From assembly GCA_023333565.1 (NCBI GenBank), contig JAJKFH010003198.1, forward strand, positions 828,001-892,000: a stretch of 64,000 nucleotides of DNA. The letters run 5' to 3'. The translations under genes and the position numbers were made by a program. A model generated the notes under the pieces. It was not told the DNA's origin and searched no databases. It was given only the letters and a program-made list of their open reading frames with translations. The first letter of the stretch is position 1, and each line of letters begins with the position of its first letter. Below are positions 25,126-37,400 of the stretch, in pieces. The stretch is from Puffinus mauretanicus (lineage: Eukaryota; Chordata; Aves; Procellariiformes; Procellariidae).

Positions 25126-25650
25126 TGTTGTTTAACCCTGGTAGGCAGTTCAGCACCACACAGCAGCTCACTCACTCCCTCCAGTGGGAGGGGGGAGAGA
25201 ATTGAAAGGGTAAAAGTGAGAAAACTTGTGTGTTGAAATAAAGACAGTTTAATAGGTAAAGGAAAGCTGCGTATGCAAGCAAGGCAAAATAAGGAATTCA
25301 TTTACTACTCACCATTGGCAGGCAGATGTTTAGCCATTTCCAGGAAAACAGGGCTTCATTACACTTAACAGTTACCTGGGAAGACAAATGCCATAACCCT
25401 GAACTTCCCCCCTTCCTCCTTCTTTCCACCAGTTTTATTGCTGAACACACCACCATGTTATGGAATATCCCTTTGGTTGCTGGCAGGGCATCTTGAGAAA
25501 TAGAGAAGGCCCTGATGGTGTATAAGAACTGTTCAGCAATAACGAAACCATTGGTGTGTTATCAACACTGTTTTGGTCACACATCCAAAATACAGCACCG
25601 TACAAGCTACTGTGAAGAAAACTAACTCTATCCCAGCCAAAATCAGTGCA
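25126..25650 (-). mobile_element. Solo LTR of an avian endogenous retrovirus
   Basis: This 525-base unit on the minus strand starts TGCACTGATTTTGGCTGGGA and ends in GGTTAAACAACA, so it has TG...CA ends. Blocks known from a common avian LTR type appear in order: GGCTGGGATAGAGTTA, then TTGATAACACACCA, then CCAAAGGGATATTCCAT, then a polyadenylation signal ATTAAA (plus strand 25248-25253), then a C-rich CTCCCACTGG block. A TATA-like AATAAAA lies at 25433-25439. The flanks GAGTA (25121-25125) and GAATA (25651-25655) differ at one base, consistent with a 5-base target duplication. No internal retroviral genes are adjacent, so it is a solo LTR made by recombination. The family name is not assigned. 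Confidence 0.85.
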
Positions 25651-25655
25651 GAATA

Positions 25656-26288
25656 TTATCATATCCCTATGCTTATTTTGTGCTTATCCATCCCTCGGTG
25701 TACTGGACTTCTATTGTACATTATATACACTATGCATATGGAAATACACTAGTGTTTCTAGCTACAGTGAACAATATGTAAGTGAAGTCTCCGTGCAGTG
25801 CTTAGCACAGCAGTGCCTGATGTTTTTAGGTGCTGGATTAATACAAAGTAAAACAGTAATATGGTCTCCTAATTTTTACCTTCTGTCCAATAAACATGAA
25901 TGCTCCAGAACAGAGATTTATTTAGAAGAGGTGTTTTAAATGTTTTTGTTAACCGCATTACCAATTTTTTGGACATTACTGTGAAACTGAGTATCAAAGC
26001 ATCAATACTCCGTATGAAATCTATTGGCAAAGAATATGGGTTGCTGACAACAGGTATCATTTACAATGAGTTACTGTTTCAAAAGCAAATTTAAAACATT
26101 TCCATCAACTTTTTAATTCAAATATGGCACTGTTACTTCCAAGCAAATGGCACAACACAGAAAAAGAAGAGAATAAGGTGGGAAAGGAGGCTGGAAAAAA
26201 GCAATCAGCAAAAACATAAGCCCACATTTTACTTTACTGGCTTAATGAGAATTATTTTCACTGAAAATGGTCACATGCCAATCTATTG
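25656..26288. other. AT-rich unique DNA, no gene seen
   Basis: No gene or repeat recognised. The CR1 similarity that stops at the left edge of the LTR does not visibly resume here. Confidence 0.5.
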
Positions 26289-26511
26289 ATGAGATTGGAC
26301 ATTAGGAAAATTTTCTTTACTGAAAGAGTGGTCAGGCCTTGGAACAGGCTCCCTAGGGAAGTGGTTGAGTCACCATCCCTGGAAATATTTAAAAGATGTA
26401 TAGGTGATGTGCTTAGGGACATGGTGTAGTGGGCATGGTGGTGTTGGGTTGATGGTTGGACTTGAAGATCTTAGAGGTCTTTTCCAACCTTAATGATTCT
26501 ATGATTCTATG
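26289..26511 (+). mobile_element. Short CR1 LINE 3' fragment
   Basis: The plus strand begins in the ORF2 C-terminal segment (GATTGGACATTAGGAAAATT, encoding [12 protein letters not shown] residues). It runs through CTTGGAACAGGCTCCCTAGG (WNRLPRE) and the stop codon. It ends in the CR1 tail GACCTTAGAG/TTTTCCAACCTTAATG followed by two ATTCTATG units. It is severely 5'-truncated and in the opposite orientation to the other young copies. The 3' tail differs slightly (GTTGGACTTGAAGATC) from the GTGTCCAACCGTC type in the 12.7 and 61.1 kb copies. Confidence 0.95.
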
Positions 26512-27542
26512 CACATTTCCCAGAAGGTTTTCCACAGTTGTAAACAACAATGCCAAGTTCAGCAATGCCATGTTGCATGCAAACATGGAGTTAAAAATTC
26601 AACCTTTACAAAAAAATAACACCAAATAAATTGTACAAGAAAAGAAGAAATCTGTTGCAAATGAGGGAAGTGGAATTTTGGAACTGAAAGCTACAGCTTT
26701 GAATCAAATAGCATCTAGATTATGTAATGTCAACAGTGGAAATGGACAAATTTATAGAAGTAACAGAGACATCTTCTGAAACTAATGGAACATTTGAACT
26801 GCATCCAAAATAGGACATAATTGTGCTATACTTTACTGGTTTAAAAAAAATAATGTTGATTATGATGAGAATCATACCAGGGTATAAGGTGTCAGCAAAA
26901 TATTTTACAAATATAAAGACATATAAAGTAAAAGAAATATACTATATTGAGTGCATACTTCTGCAAACACTTTGGTGAAATTATAGGAGCCCTACAATTC
27001 TTAAAAGTAGTAAGGCCAAATGGGGATATGCATGATTGGCATTATTCAAAATGTTGCCAATTATTTTTAAGGTGCTTAAAAAAGTGCTTTAGGAACTAGA
27101 TTCTCATTTATGAAATGCATATATTTTAAATACATATGCATTATTTCTGTCTCATGCCTTTACAATCTGCCCATGGCTAATCTCTTGTAGGAATCAAGGA
27201 GTCAGTCAGTCTAATAGAGAGTATAAAAACAGAATCTTATAGATAGATCTGCCTAAAAATGTTCATTTCCCCCATTTCAGCAGTCCTAATATTACATTTG
27301 TTTTTGCTGTTGTTTTTTTTTTTTTTTTTTTTCTAGAGTGAGATGGCTTTTCGAATGTTAAAGGTTTTTTGAGGATAAAAAAATGTAAAAGCATACATGA
27401 AATAAAGAGTTTGACATTTTAGATGGAAATGAAATGTTTTGACTGCTGAATTTATATTTGTTAACTGAAAAAGAAAGCTCTCATGTTTTAAGCTACACAG
27501 CAGCTCCTAACCAAGGAAGAATCATTTGCTCCATAGTTGTTG
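26512..27542. other. AT-rich unique DNA with a T20 run
   Basis: No gene recognised. A run of 20 T lies at 27313-27332. An imperfect AT-rich palindrome around AATGCATAT...ATATGCATT lies at about 27113-27142. Confidence 0.5.
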
Positions 27543-27719
27543 ATAATAATATTTCTTAGGATTTCTTTGAAAGTATCATCAACTACTCTTTAGTCAAAGA
27601 ATATTAGATTAGTTACTTCTAATTGATTTCATGTATCACTCTGGTATATCAGTACTTTCCAATGTTTTTGTTTGTATGCTTTTCTCCTTTTTACACCTGA
27701 AGTAATTCTGTACCTGGAA
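27543..27719 (+). repeat. Left copy of a 180-base dispersed direct duplication
   Basis: This block begins ATAATAATATTTCTTAGGAT and ends GTAATTCTGTACCTGGAA. It is nearly identical, in the same orientation, to 30017-30205. Mismatches are few and clustered near the left third. No known family was recognised and flanking sequences on both sides are unrelated. Confidence 0.93.
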
Positions 27720-28165
27720 GTTTGATTTTTAAGTGACTATAGTATGACTGACACAGTGAATCCTTCCAGTGCTAAGCGGACCACAATATATTTTATATAA
27801 CTGTATAAGCAAGGTTATACTGAATATTGGCATTGTTTTCAGAAGCAGGGCTATATACTTTTTTCATGCATCCTCATGAGGGTTTGCTCATTATTTCAAC
27901 TCAGTTACCTCTGCTGGTAATATGGCATGGTAGCAATGCATAATAGAGACTTCAGTGAAAGTGGAGGTAATGAAAAATTATTTAAATGAGGGAAATTGCT
28001 GGCTTGATGGTCATCAGTGCAGAGCCAGCTGTGAATATTTAGATGGGGCTTTCAGAATTGAATTTACACAAATGAATGCATGGAAATGTACCTTTTTTTC
28101 TCAATGAAACTTTAATTATATGCACATAAAAGGACATCTCCATCAATAGTGACAGAGAGAACACA
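27720..28165. other. AT-rich unique DNA, no gene seen
   Basis: Nothing supportable was recognised between the left duplication copy and the SINE relic. Confidence 0.5.
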
Positions 28166-28320
28166 GCTAATAGCTCAGTGACTAGGGTGCTCACCTACAA
28201 AGAACAACAAGAAGATTCAAATCCTTGAAGTGACTCCCACAGAGCAGTAATTTAAAAGCTTCATCTCCTTGTTCCTAAGTGAGTGACCTAACTACAACAC
28301 TCTTCATTATTCTAGGAGCT
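28166..28320 (+). mobile_element. tRNA-like SINE relic with inverted-repeat ends
   Basis: The left part has an A-box-like TAGCTCAGTGACTAGGG (28171-28187) and, about 27 bases on, a B-box-like GATTCAAATCC (28214-28224), the layout of an internal RNA polymerase III promoter. The right part (28262-28293, TCATCTCCTTGTTCCTAAGTGAG and on) is approximately the reverse complement of the left part's TAGGGTGCTCACCTAC...AACAAGAAGA. The whole unit therefore folds back on itself. Such paired-arm tRNA-like repeats are familiar from reptile and bird genomes, but I do not assign a family name. Confidence 0.6.
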
Positions 28321-30016
28321 TCTGTTCTGCCCAACTGTGTTCTGCCTACTTTTGTTTTTAAAATCCAACCTGGTCTGAAATATTTTTCTATATAAAAGCT
28401 TAATCGAAATTAGGAGATTAAAAAAAAGTAGGATGTTTTCTTTTGGTCTGGTTTCCCCACTGGAGTGGTATTTTGTGATGAAAAGCATTACACTGAAAAA
28501 ATCCCCATTTCTGTAAAGAAAGCTATCAACAGCAATCTAAAAAGCTATTCAAACTCTGCTTACAAAACATAAAGATGTAAAGTCTAAATCTAAATCTTCC
28601 TCTTGGGGATAATCTCTGAAAAAGTGGCAAAGAGCCAGTTCCGATAACTTCTGGCACTGTTTTTATGTCCTATTGATCTTCTGTCTCCATTCATAGCAAA
28701 GAAATGATTGGGACACATCAGTTAATGATTATTTTGATATTATGAGTAGCAAGAGAATATCTTTGTTTATGCATTCTTATTTTGCCTCAAAATCCACATA
28801 ATCAAAATCAATATAATGGTTTATGCACTCAATGATGTGATGTGTCACTTAGAGAAAGAGTTACTTTACATTAGAGTAACTTATTTCCCTTCTGAGCTAA
28901 CCTAAGCATCACTTAAACTGGCATTATTAAGGAAACAACAATCCACTTTTAGTCTCTTCTTCAGAGGATAACCATTATTAGTTTTTCCTTCCTACTCATA
29001 GAAATTGCAATCTGGGTGGAAATAATTTGGGTGGAATTCAGTCTGCAGATATAAAGAGCATGAAAATACATGCATAAACCTATTACTGTACTTGCTGTTA
29101 ATGGTTTAAAATTTGTGATAGTATAATAACTTCACACCATATTTTCCCTGGCAATGATGTTCTTGCCAAATAGCAACACAAGAAATGCTGTGATAAAACT
29201 GTAATATAGTACTAACAAGAATACTACAGACCTGTAAGACTGCATAATTCTGCTCTCTTAGAAGCTCCTTGAAGTGCTGGTGACCTGGTGCATCTTGACT
29301 CTTACCATGGGCTAGTGCCCAGAAATGCAATCACAGATCTGTCTGTGTTTCAGTCTGTGTGCCAGTCCCTCTTTTCTAACAGCTTTTGAACCACCTGACC
29401 ACTTTTAATCATACTTTAAAGATAGACAGAATGTAAAAGTATATACTTTTTAAATATTATGAAAATGTGAGGAGGGGCCAGGGAGTTGCACACAACTGAA
29501 TCCACTGAGGGAAAAGTAGGCAGAATTCAGCCATCAAACATGCAATTGACAAATTAGCGTATACTTGAGATTAGAAACAGTCTAGTAAACTGACAGAGGG
29601 ATGATAATATGTAGAGTTAAAGTTACCCTGCTGGTAGGGTCAAGAGGGAAAGAATCGATATCTGAAAGAAAGTAGGTTTCACTAGTTTCATCCCACTGAT
29701 GCAACAATTTGTTTTCGTGTGTGGTGCAGCTGCCTTAGGGATTGCAATTGTTCCTGTTAGATGTGCACTGCACTTTGGTGATCGTTCCCTGGCTGTTTTT
29801 AATCTTAACCACTGTATGAGACACTGCTTTAGGTGAAGCCTTCAAGCACACTCAAGTCAACATACACTATAACTGAATTTGACTATTTGGAGAAAGGGCA
29901 GATTATGTTGTACCAATACTTATATTGTGCAATATCTGACAGCAGGTTATAAAATATTGTTGGCAAATAGTAGACATTTCTACTTCCCAGTCCCTGAGTG
30001 AAATAAACAAAACTGT
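28321..30016. other. AT-rich unique DNA, no gene seen
   Basis: No gene or repeat family recognised. Open frames are 74 codons or fewer. Confidence 0.5.
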
Positions 30017-30205
30017 AATAATAATATTTCTTGGGATTTCTTTGAAAGTATCAACCACTCTCTAGAAAAAGAATATTAGATTAGTTACTTCTAATTGATT
30101 TCATGTATCGCTCTGGTACATGTATATTAGTATATCAGTACTTTCCAATGTTTTTGTTTGTATGCTTTTCTCACTTTTACACCTGAAGTAATTCAGTACC
30201 TGGAA
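30017..30205 (+). repeat. Right copy of the 180-base dispersed direct duplication
   Basis: This matches 27543-27719 in the same orientation with roughly 90 percent or better identity by eye. It carries a 14-base insertion (CATGTATATTAGTA, about 30120-30133) after CTCTGGTA and a slightly shortened segment near 30053-30065. The 2.3 kb between the copies is not itself repeated. Confidence 0.93.
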
Positions 30206-30894
30206 TTCTTGCCCAGTCTTTCTCGATAACAAAACCACCAATTTGGAATTAACTTTGAATTCATTGACTTAAAAGTTTAACTACGAATGGAGAATTCTTG
30301 TCATTAAAGTGTTAAAGTTGTAGTAAAAAATGTAACAAATCAGTTTTTGATAGCTTTAAAGACCATAGTTAATTAATCTGCAAAATGCATCTATTTCTTG
30401 ATGGTTTTTTTGGTCTGTGATCTACAACATACACAAGCAATAAATCTACCTTCCAGACAACCTTAATTCGTTCTCACTAAAATAAGTAGAATGGCCTGCT
30501 GGCGATCACTAAAGTTTACTAGGAATTTTTAGAAAAGCTATCAGATGAAAAAGTATAATGTGTTAAAATGCATTCTGATGAGAAATAATAAATCTTTATG
30601 TATTAATCATACCATTTCAGTTATTATGTAATGCATTAATTACATAGGTAAATGTAGTGACATGTTAGGGTGTCAATACTAACATAATCCAAAATTCTTC
30701 TGTCAAAAATGCTGAAATAAAATTTATTTTCCTTCTCTTCATTTGAACAAGATATATTCATATAACTGTGTCTGACCAGTAAATTTTTATACAATAAACA
30801 CATGACATGAACTGGTTTTAAAAAGAAATACTTTTATTCTGACATTAAATTTTAGAGCATTTTTTTTTTATTTGAACAACCCCCCTTTGTATGT
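30206..30894. other. AT-rich unique DNA, no gene seen
   Basis: No gene recognised. Confidence 0.5.
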
Positions 30895-30970
30895 ATACAT
30901 CCTTTTCTCTTTTGTATGTATACAAAGTTTTTGTACACTTGTATGTGTACAAACTTTGCATGTATACATA
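30895..30970. repeat. Imperfect inverted repeat with GTATGTATACA units
   Basis: The arms TTGTATGTATACAAAGTTTT plus TGTACAC (30912-30938) and GTGTACAAACTTTGCATGTA plus TACATA (30945-30970) are reverse complements apart from small bulges. They enclose a loop of about six bases. A further TTTGTATGTATACAT copy lies just upstream at 30887-30901, so the unit is both direct- and inverted-repeated. Confidence 0.85.
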
Positions 30971-31239
30971 AAAAACAGAACAGAAGGAAAAATTAGGTTA
31001 TCTAATATGACTCATCATGAAAATGCATCACAGAAAATAGTAAGATCTATCTTAAAATCAGAGTATGATAAATTGCAGACTGAGATTCTGCTGAAGGTAA
31101 TAACATTTCCATTTTGTAACTTTTAGATCTTAAAGGGATTGTTTGGAAGGGAGATCCATAAGTGCGACATACCTCAATGGGCTAGACATGCTTCCTGGCT
31201 CATTCCTGGGAAGAAACTTGACTAGCTCAACCCCTCTTT

Positions 31240-31460
31240 TATCCCTAGGGTAATTCAGACTGGAGAGGTTCTCACGAGTCATCGAGTTCAATATCTTGTC
31301 CAAAGAAAGACTAGAAGGTCAGAGTAAGATCCTCAGGGCTTTTTCCAGTCTAGGTTTGAAAATCAAGGATGGATAAAACCCACACCACTTAAATGACTTC
31401 CCTTCCCTCCTCTTCTCCTTGGTTCTATTAGAAGGAATTTAAGTAATTTTATCTTTCTAC
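31240..31460 (-). mobile_element. Ancient CR1 LINE 3' fragment
   Basis: The plus strand follows the reversed CR1 3' region. The blocks are TTCTCACGAGTCATCGAGTTCAA (the gene-distal 'gtcatc..gtccaa' block), CCTCAGGGCTTTTTCCAGTC, TAGGTTTGAAAATCAAGGATGGA, then a decayed 'acccacaccacttaaatgacttccc'. It is strongly diverged with no frame. Its outer limits are approximate. Confidence 0.6.
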
Positions 31461-34371
31461 AACTGTGTAGTCTTTATCAGTGAGGCATCTGGGCTGTACC
31501 AACTTCTGCTCAGGTGGAACACAGCTGAGATGTTAATCAGTTTCTGACAGTTCTTTTTTTAGCCTTTAATTTTTTTTCTATTTTTTTTTTTCCCACTAGG
31601 ACTTAGAGAAAGACCTAGATCTTATATTGCATTGCAGGAAATTGAAACTGATCCCAGAGGGGAATGGGGCTCCTGGAGTCTGCTCCCATATTTTTTTGTC
31701 AAAATATTCCTCCTTCAAAACCTTGACCTCTTCTTCACATCATTTCACTGGCCATTGTCTATCATATCTTGCATTAGTAATTTGTATTCACTTTTGAGGT
31801 CTTTCTGTTCCAACCCCACACTGCCTACCATCTCTCTCTTACTGTTGAGAATCTGGCCTCTCTTCCATTGTGACATTTCTCCATTGGCCAAATGCTATTT
31901 TTTTTCCAAACAAAAGTCTTTATACTTTGTTTCTTGCTACCTCTTGATGTGTAGGAAGTGTTCCCACAGTGCCACTTCATTATCCACCTCCAAAACATTA
32001 CTTAAAATTTTTCTTTTCCATGATGCCTACAAAAAATGTGACTGTGGTTAGATCACTGATGTGCTTAGATGCCAGATTGAGTGCAGTCTTATTTTCTTGA
32101 AGTTTCATACCGTCTGAAGTGTTGCAGAATGCCAGTAAAAATATTTAACATCATCAAACCTTTATATCAAGATGTAGTTTACAGTCTAAGTAAAAGAAGG
32201 CTTCGGTTGTTGATTTAAACTGCATAGCAGTTCTCTCTTTTGCTATGTTGTCTTTTTCAAACAAGGCTGAATTGCTTCACTTCTCCAGTTTGGCATTTCC
32301 ATTGACTTAATACAAGAAAAAGCACAGATATAGCCCAGAGATTTCATGGCTTTACAGCACATGGGAGGATTTAGATTTATTGTTGATGGGATCCTTTCAA
32401 ATGGCAGTTCAACAAGAATGAAAACAGAGATCCAAAGGTTGTTCATTGTTCCAAAAAGAATGATTTTAGTAATTTATTTTGAAACAAACAAACAAGGATC
32501 CCTGCAATTCCCCATTTAGGTGTTATGTAAGCAACATGGAAAACCAAGAGGTGAATCGATCCATAACGGGAAAAGTCAGAATGAAATAACATCACGAATT
32601 AACTTGCTGACAGCTTCACACATGAGTTTCAAAAGGTTTTGGGCTTAAAGAACAAAGCATAAATCTTCAGACCCTAACATTTCCGCTTTAACCTATGGTT
32701 GTGATCATTAAAAACATGACTGATATCTAAGCACCTACAGAAGCAAATGGAAGAGCAAAGTTCTACAGGTTAAAATCAGTGCCATTATAGGAAATGCATT
32801 ACAACCATCCAGGTTTGCCACAGAGTTTCAGATCTTCATGAAAAGTTTCCAGTAAAGAAAACAGAGAATTCAAACGAACATGTTGTGACATCATTCCCAG
32901 CAGTGTCCTGTTTAGAAGATAGTCAATCTTTGACCTTTGACAAGACACAATTATTGCAGGAAGTATCAAATACAGCTTATAATTCTGAATTTCATGTATA
33001 TATGAAAATAAAGATTTTGGCAATAAGAATGAATGTTATCATGGGAATATAGATTAAAATGTCAGAGAAACATAGTAACAGTGCTTTAGATTGAAAACAT
33101 CAGGGAGATGACAAATGGAATAAATGTCATGTTAATTTTGAACTGAAAAAGAAAACTACTTCTGCCAACCTCTAAATTCTTGGCAGCTTACTATTATACA
33201 AGCCACTTTGAGTGACCACTGAGCCTGCATTATTGAACTGACAAGATATGGGATTTCCTTCTGTGTTCCATACTCCTTAGCACAATCCACCAAACATATT
33301 AATTGGTATCATTTGGAAGTGCTTAGTGCCCTTTTCCAACAGCCTTCCACTCTCTCGAGCACTGAAATCAGGCTGTTTATACCCCCTGAGAATAAGGCTC
33401 TGACTCTCACACACTTCATGGCCCCAGGGAACAGCAATAGTAGAGGCACCCACAGAAAAAGCAGCAGAGGAAATGCAGGCAGAAACTTTGTCACAACAGA
33501 AACATAACGTTCAAAAGAAGCAATACACTCTTTGCACTAATGGCAAGCCTAAAGTTTTATTGAGGAAGTAGTTTTATTCTCCTTTAACTCTTTCCTGAAA
33601 CATGTGTGCACTGCATATATGAACAAGATTTCTTACATGTGCAGGATGTGAGTTGAGTTACTAAATTAGATATTCAATAGGCAATTGTAAACTTAATCTC
33701 TGGATTTGATTCAAACCACCCGAAACCTGTTATATGCATCCCTTGCCAGATATCTTTTCATGATTTAGAAACAAAGAGTTACACTGTCCTTCATTAAAGT
33801 GAATATTAAAATTCATTAATTATTAACTTTTTTTCTGAGATGAGATCAAGCAAAAGGCTAAAATAATTTTTTTTTTTAATCTCTCTTTTTTTCTCTTTTT
33901 AATATTTTGACTGGCTATTGTCAGTTAAAACACACTTTTAAGATAACAAGACTCTTTTTTTTTTTTTTTTAATTCAGTGTATTCCTTGGTAAATGTTTTT
34001 TTTTTTTAATTTGTAATTGCTAAGAAGAAATACTATTTGCACTTTTTGCTTGCCTTGGTAAGAACACTTTCAGTGAACTTCCACTGTAAATTCCTTTTGT
34101 TAGGCCTTCAGGAACTTTCAGGAACTTTCTTATGAAAGGTTTGCTTTGCCAGCCACTAGGGCAACTGAGTCTAGCTTTCTGCTCCAAATTTACAGAAGCT
34201 ATAGGAGAGATGAAAGCAAAAGATGGCTAGGAAAAATTAGTCAGGAAACTAATGGAAATTTTCTGAGCAGATGGAATTTCCCTCCCTGCTCTCCCACCCA
34301 TGAATCTTTGCATTTAAACAACTATCACATGGATAATGGATTTCATGATCTCTCTCTTGAATCCCAAGATT
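31461..34371. other. AT-rich unique DNA, no gene seen
   Basis: The longest open frame is 139 codons (plus strand, about 31632-32051). It begins at a non-ATG codon, is C/T-rich and low in complexity, and has no domain I recognise, so it is not called as a gene. Several T-runs lie at 33869-34015. Confidence 0.5.
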
Positions 34372-34420
34372 AAAAAAAAAACCAAAACCAAAACCAAAAA
34401 ACCAAACCAAACCAAACCAG
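34372..34420. repeat. (AAACC)n-like microsatellite
   Basis: An A9-10 run is followed by ACCAAA units that settle into four AAACC repeats (34403-34419). The strand is only A and C throughout. Confidence 0.9.
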
Positions 34421-37400
34421 CAAATGAGATTCTTATTGCTTGACATTATATTTTTCAATTATTATTTATATTCTGCTATGAAAATTTATATAAGAAAAGA
34501 TCTCAGCCTGTAACAAGAAACAAAGCAGATATTATTGACTCAATTAAATTAGTTTATTTTCCAAATATATATCCTTATCAATAGAATAATATAGATCTGA
34601 AGCAGAAAGTTCTGCCAGTACAGAACATCTTTGTATCTTCACAAGGGATGATGCTAGAAAATGAGTAAAGGTGTTTATAAGTCAGAGGATCAGAAGACTT
34701 GTTAACATGTGAGGTGACTTCCAACTCAGTAGATTAATGATAATTGGCTCTTACTGAATGGAAAATGAGGAACCTTGTAACATACCCAATGAAGCTGATC
34801 ATTGCAGATGGGGGATGAGGTTTGTTTTTGTGAGTGTGTGTTTTAATCTTACTTGAACTGAATAGTTCAGTGTGACAAAACTTTATGCATGACCTCTGTA
34901 ACTTAGAAATGTTGCAGGCAAAATACTTCCTCAGAGATAGGGAACTAAAAGCACTTGTGATTCTAAGAATGGACATACGCAATAGCGCTCTTTTTACCAA
35001 AATATCTTCAGGCTATTTGAAATAATAAATGGTGTGGAAATGTGGTAATAAAGAGGAAGATTACCTAAGCAGACTGTGAATGAACACTCTAGGAGAACGC
35101 AAAAGAAAAAGGAAGACTTAAAGCAGTTGCTTGCAGTAGCAGGGCTGGATTGCTAACAGAGGAATGCCCTTTGAGTTGTGTGGTTTTTATGCCTGAGATT
35201 ATCTTCAGATATATAGTCAGTCGTTTGGTTGGTCACTTCTCAATTATAATGCCTTGCAAAATATGATGATGAGTTAGCAACACAGTAAAGTTTCCAAAAA
35301 AAGATTAATCTGAGAATTGTCCCTAGGCTTTCACCCTGCAGTTACGATAACTATGACTACTCAGCTGTGAACCATAAACAAAACTGTATGATTCCTTCCA
35401 TACAGGCTGTAACAATGAGACCAAGGATACTGGAGGAACATAACAGCAAAAACTGTGAATATAACTAGAAATTTAGCAGTGTTGGGCCAGCACTGAAGAC
35501 AACGTAAATAGATGTGGCAAAGCTAGTTAAATGCAATCCCAGACATGTTAAAGGCATGAAAGATAAACACTCAGTACACAATTGTTATTTTCAAGTCTTT
35601 TTTGAGTTATTTACATCTTCAAACATATTGTTATCACAGCATGTCTCTGAAATACAAGATAGATGTTATCTGGTATTTGTAAAAGCAAACGCCCCCAGAC
35701 TAAATCCAAATGCCCTCTATATTCTGCTGATCAATGATCTATTTTGTGGTTATTTATCCTTGCATCATTTATATGCCATTTCTTAATGTTATGAGTCAAA
35801 TAGTTTTCATATCATGAAACTAGGGTCCAGATTATAATACTTGACAAATTTCACAGTAGATAGGAAAAAAAATTAAGATACTATAAGATTTTTACTTTTA
35901 AATTTCAATTCCTATGTCACAAGAAAAGAGACCATGTCAATAAGAGAACAGGCAGTCATTTCTTTCACTGGCTACTCAAGTAATGTGTGATCCAAACAGC
36001 CGAGCTCTTGCTCCCCAAGAGCTGTTCCTATTGTTACTGTCAGCAGTTGTGAAATCATGGCTATTTTTGTGAAGATGCAACCCCATATGGAGGCTGCAGC
36101 AGATGCACTCAGCCTCTCTTTTCAGGCCTTGCAACCTCAGGAGCAGAAACTCCCAATTCTGTCCCTTTCTCTGTCTCTTTCTTTTCTGCTCAGTTAGAGC
36201 AGAACCTGCTCCTCCTTTCTACATCTGGCCTCTTTGTGTCCGTCCAGAAAGTAAAGGTATGGTGAATAAAGGGCTACTTCAAAGAGAGAGAGTGGGTCTT
36301 GAAAAGAAAACTCCATTTAAGTTAAAATCTTGTTCCCAAATGAAACTGGGGAAGTGGAAGGGGCAATGGTAAAGCAGAGTAGGGAAGAATGACAAAGAGT
36401 TTCCAATAATTCAAATACCTTTGAATTTCTTTGCAGTCCCTTAAAATGTTACTAAATTCTACCAGTCTCCCTCTTTCTTTGAAAGTCCTTTTGCTGTTTC
36501 CTAGTTTTCCCTCACTTTCCCAGAAACCCAAATGACTCCTTTCAGTTGTATCTCAGGGCTCCTGATTTACATATTATTCCTCCCAGTCGTATCATCCTCC
36601 TTCTTTTTCAGTCCTTGCTCTGTTACTTCCACAAAACTCAATTTTGTCTACATTTTTGAGAAGCTGAGAACTCTGATCCTGGAGCAGCTTCCAAAGTCCT
36701 GGAAGATTCAGGAAGATTTATAAGAACATATCTGTACCTCGGGGATGTTACCTGGAAGTTAATTTTCCTGCAGAGATCTAGCATCCATCATTCTTCTCCC
36801 CCAGGAGTTATAGCCGAGCTTAAAAACTGGAGTTATTACACAACAAGGATGAGATTCATAAGTGTGTTTTAGGACCAGTTACACTAATAGTTGTTGTCAT
36901 CACCTTGTCAGTCAGAGCTGCTTGCTGTTATGCCGTGAGTTGGGTTGTACCTGAGGTCTTTGCCAGATATCTCAAGGCCATAAGAGTCAGCTGAACAGGA
37001 CCAGAAATTCTAAACTTAGAGTAAGGCTAAACTGGACTGTCAAAAAAAATGTCAGAGATACTCTATGTACTAAGTATGTGGAACACTATATGTTGCTTTA
37101 AAAGAAAAACAAATGGATAACATTACATACAATGAGTCATGAAGTCTGTTAAAAATCAACTGACTATTGCTTAATGGGATAAAACAAAAACACAGAAAAA
37201 TTTAAACAAAAGAAATGATTAAAATTTAGGGCTAGCAGTTGCAGGGGTTGGTAAGTATTCATCCTATACACAGGGAGAAGCAAAGTCCATTGCCCTATAT
37301 TGGACGTAATTCCATTGTGGCAACTGGATACAACTGAGCAATCTGTGCACTCAAAGTGTGAGAAATGTGTTGAGCACAAACTGAAAGAAGACATTTTAAA

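Noticed and set aside
28171..28224. A functional tRNA gene
   Set aside because: A- and B-box-like sequences are present, but the B box has mismatches, no cloverleaf with matching acceptor stem can be drawn and the unit has an inverted right arm; it fits a SINE relic.
31632..32051. 139-codon plus-strand open frame
   Set aside because: It starts at a non-ATG codon, is C/T-rich and low in complexity, and shows no domain or codon pattern; likely chance.
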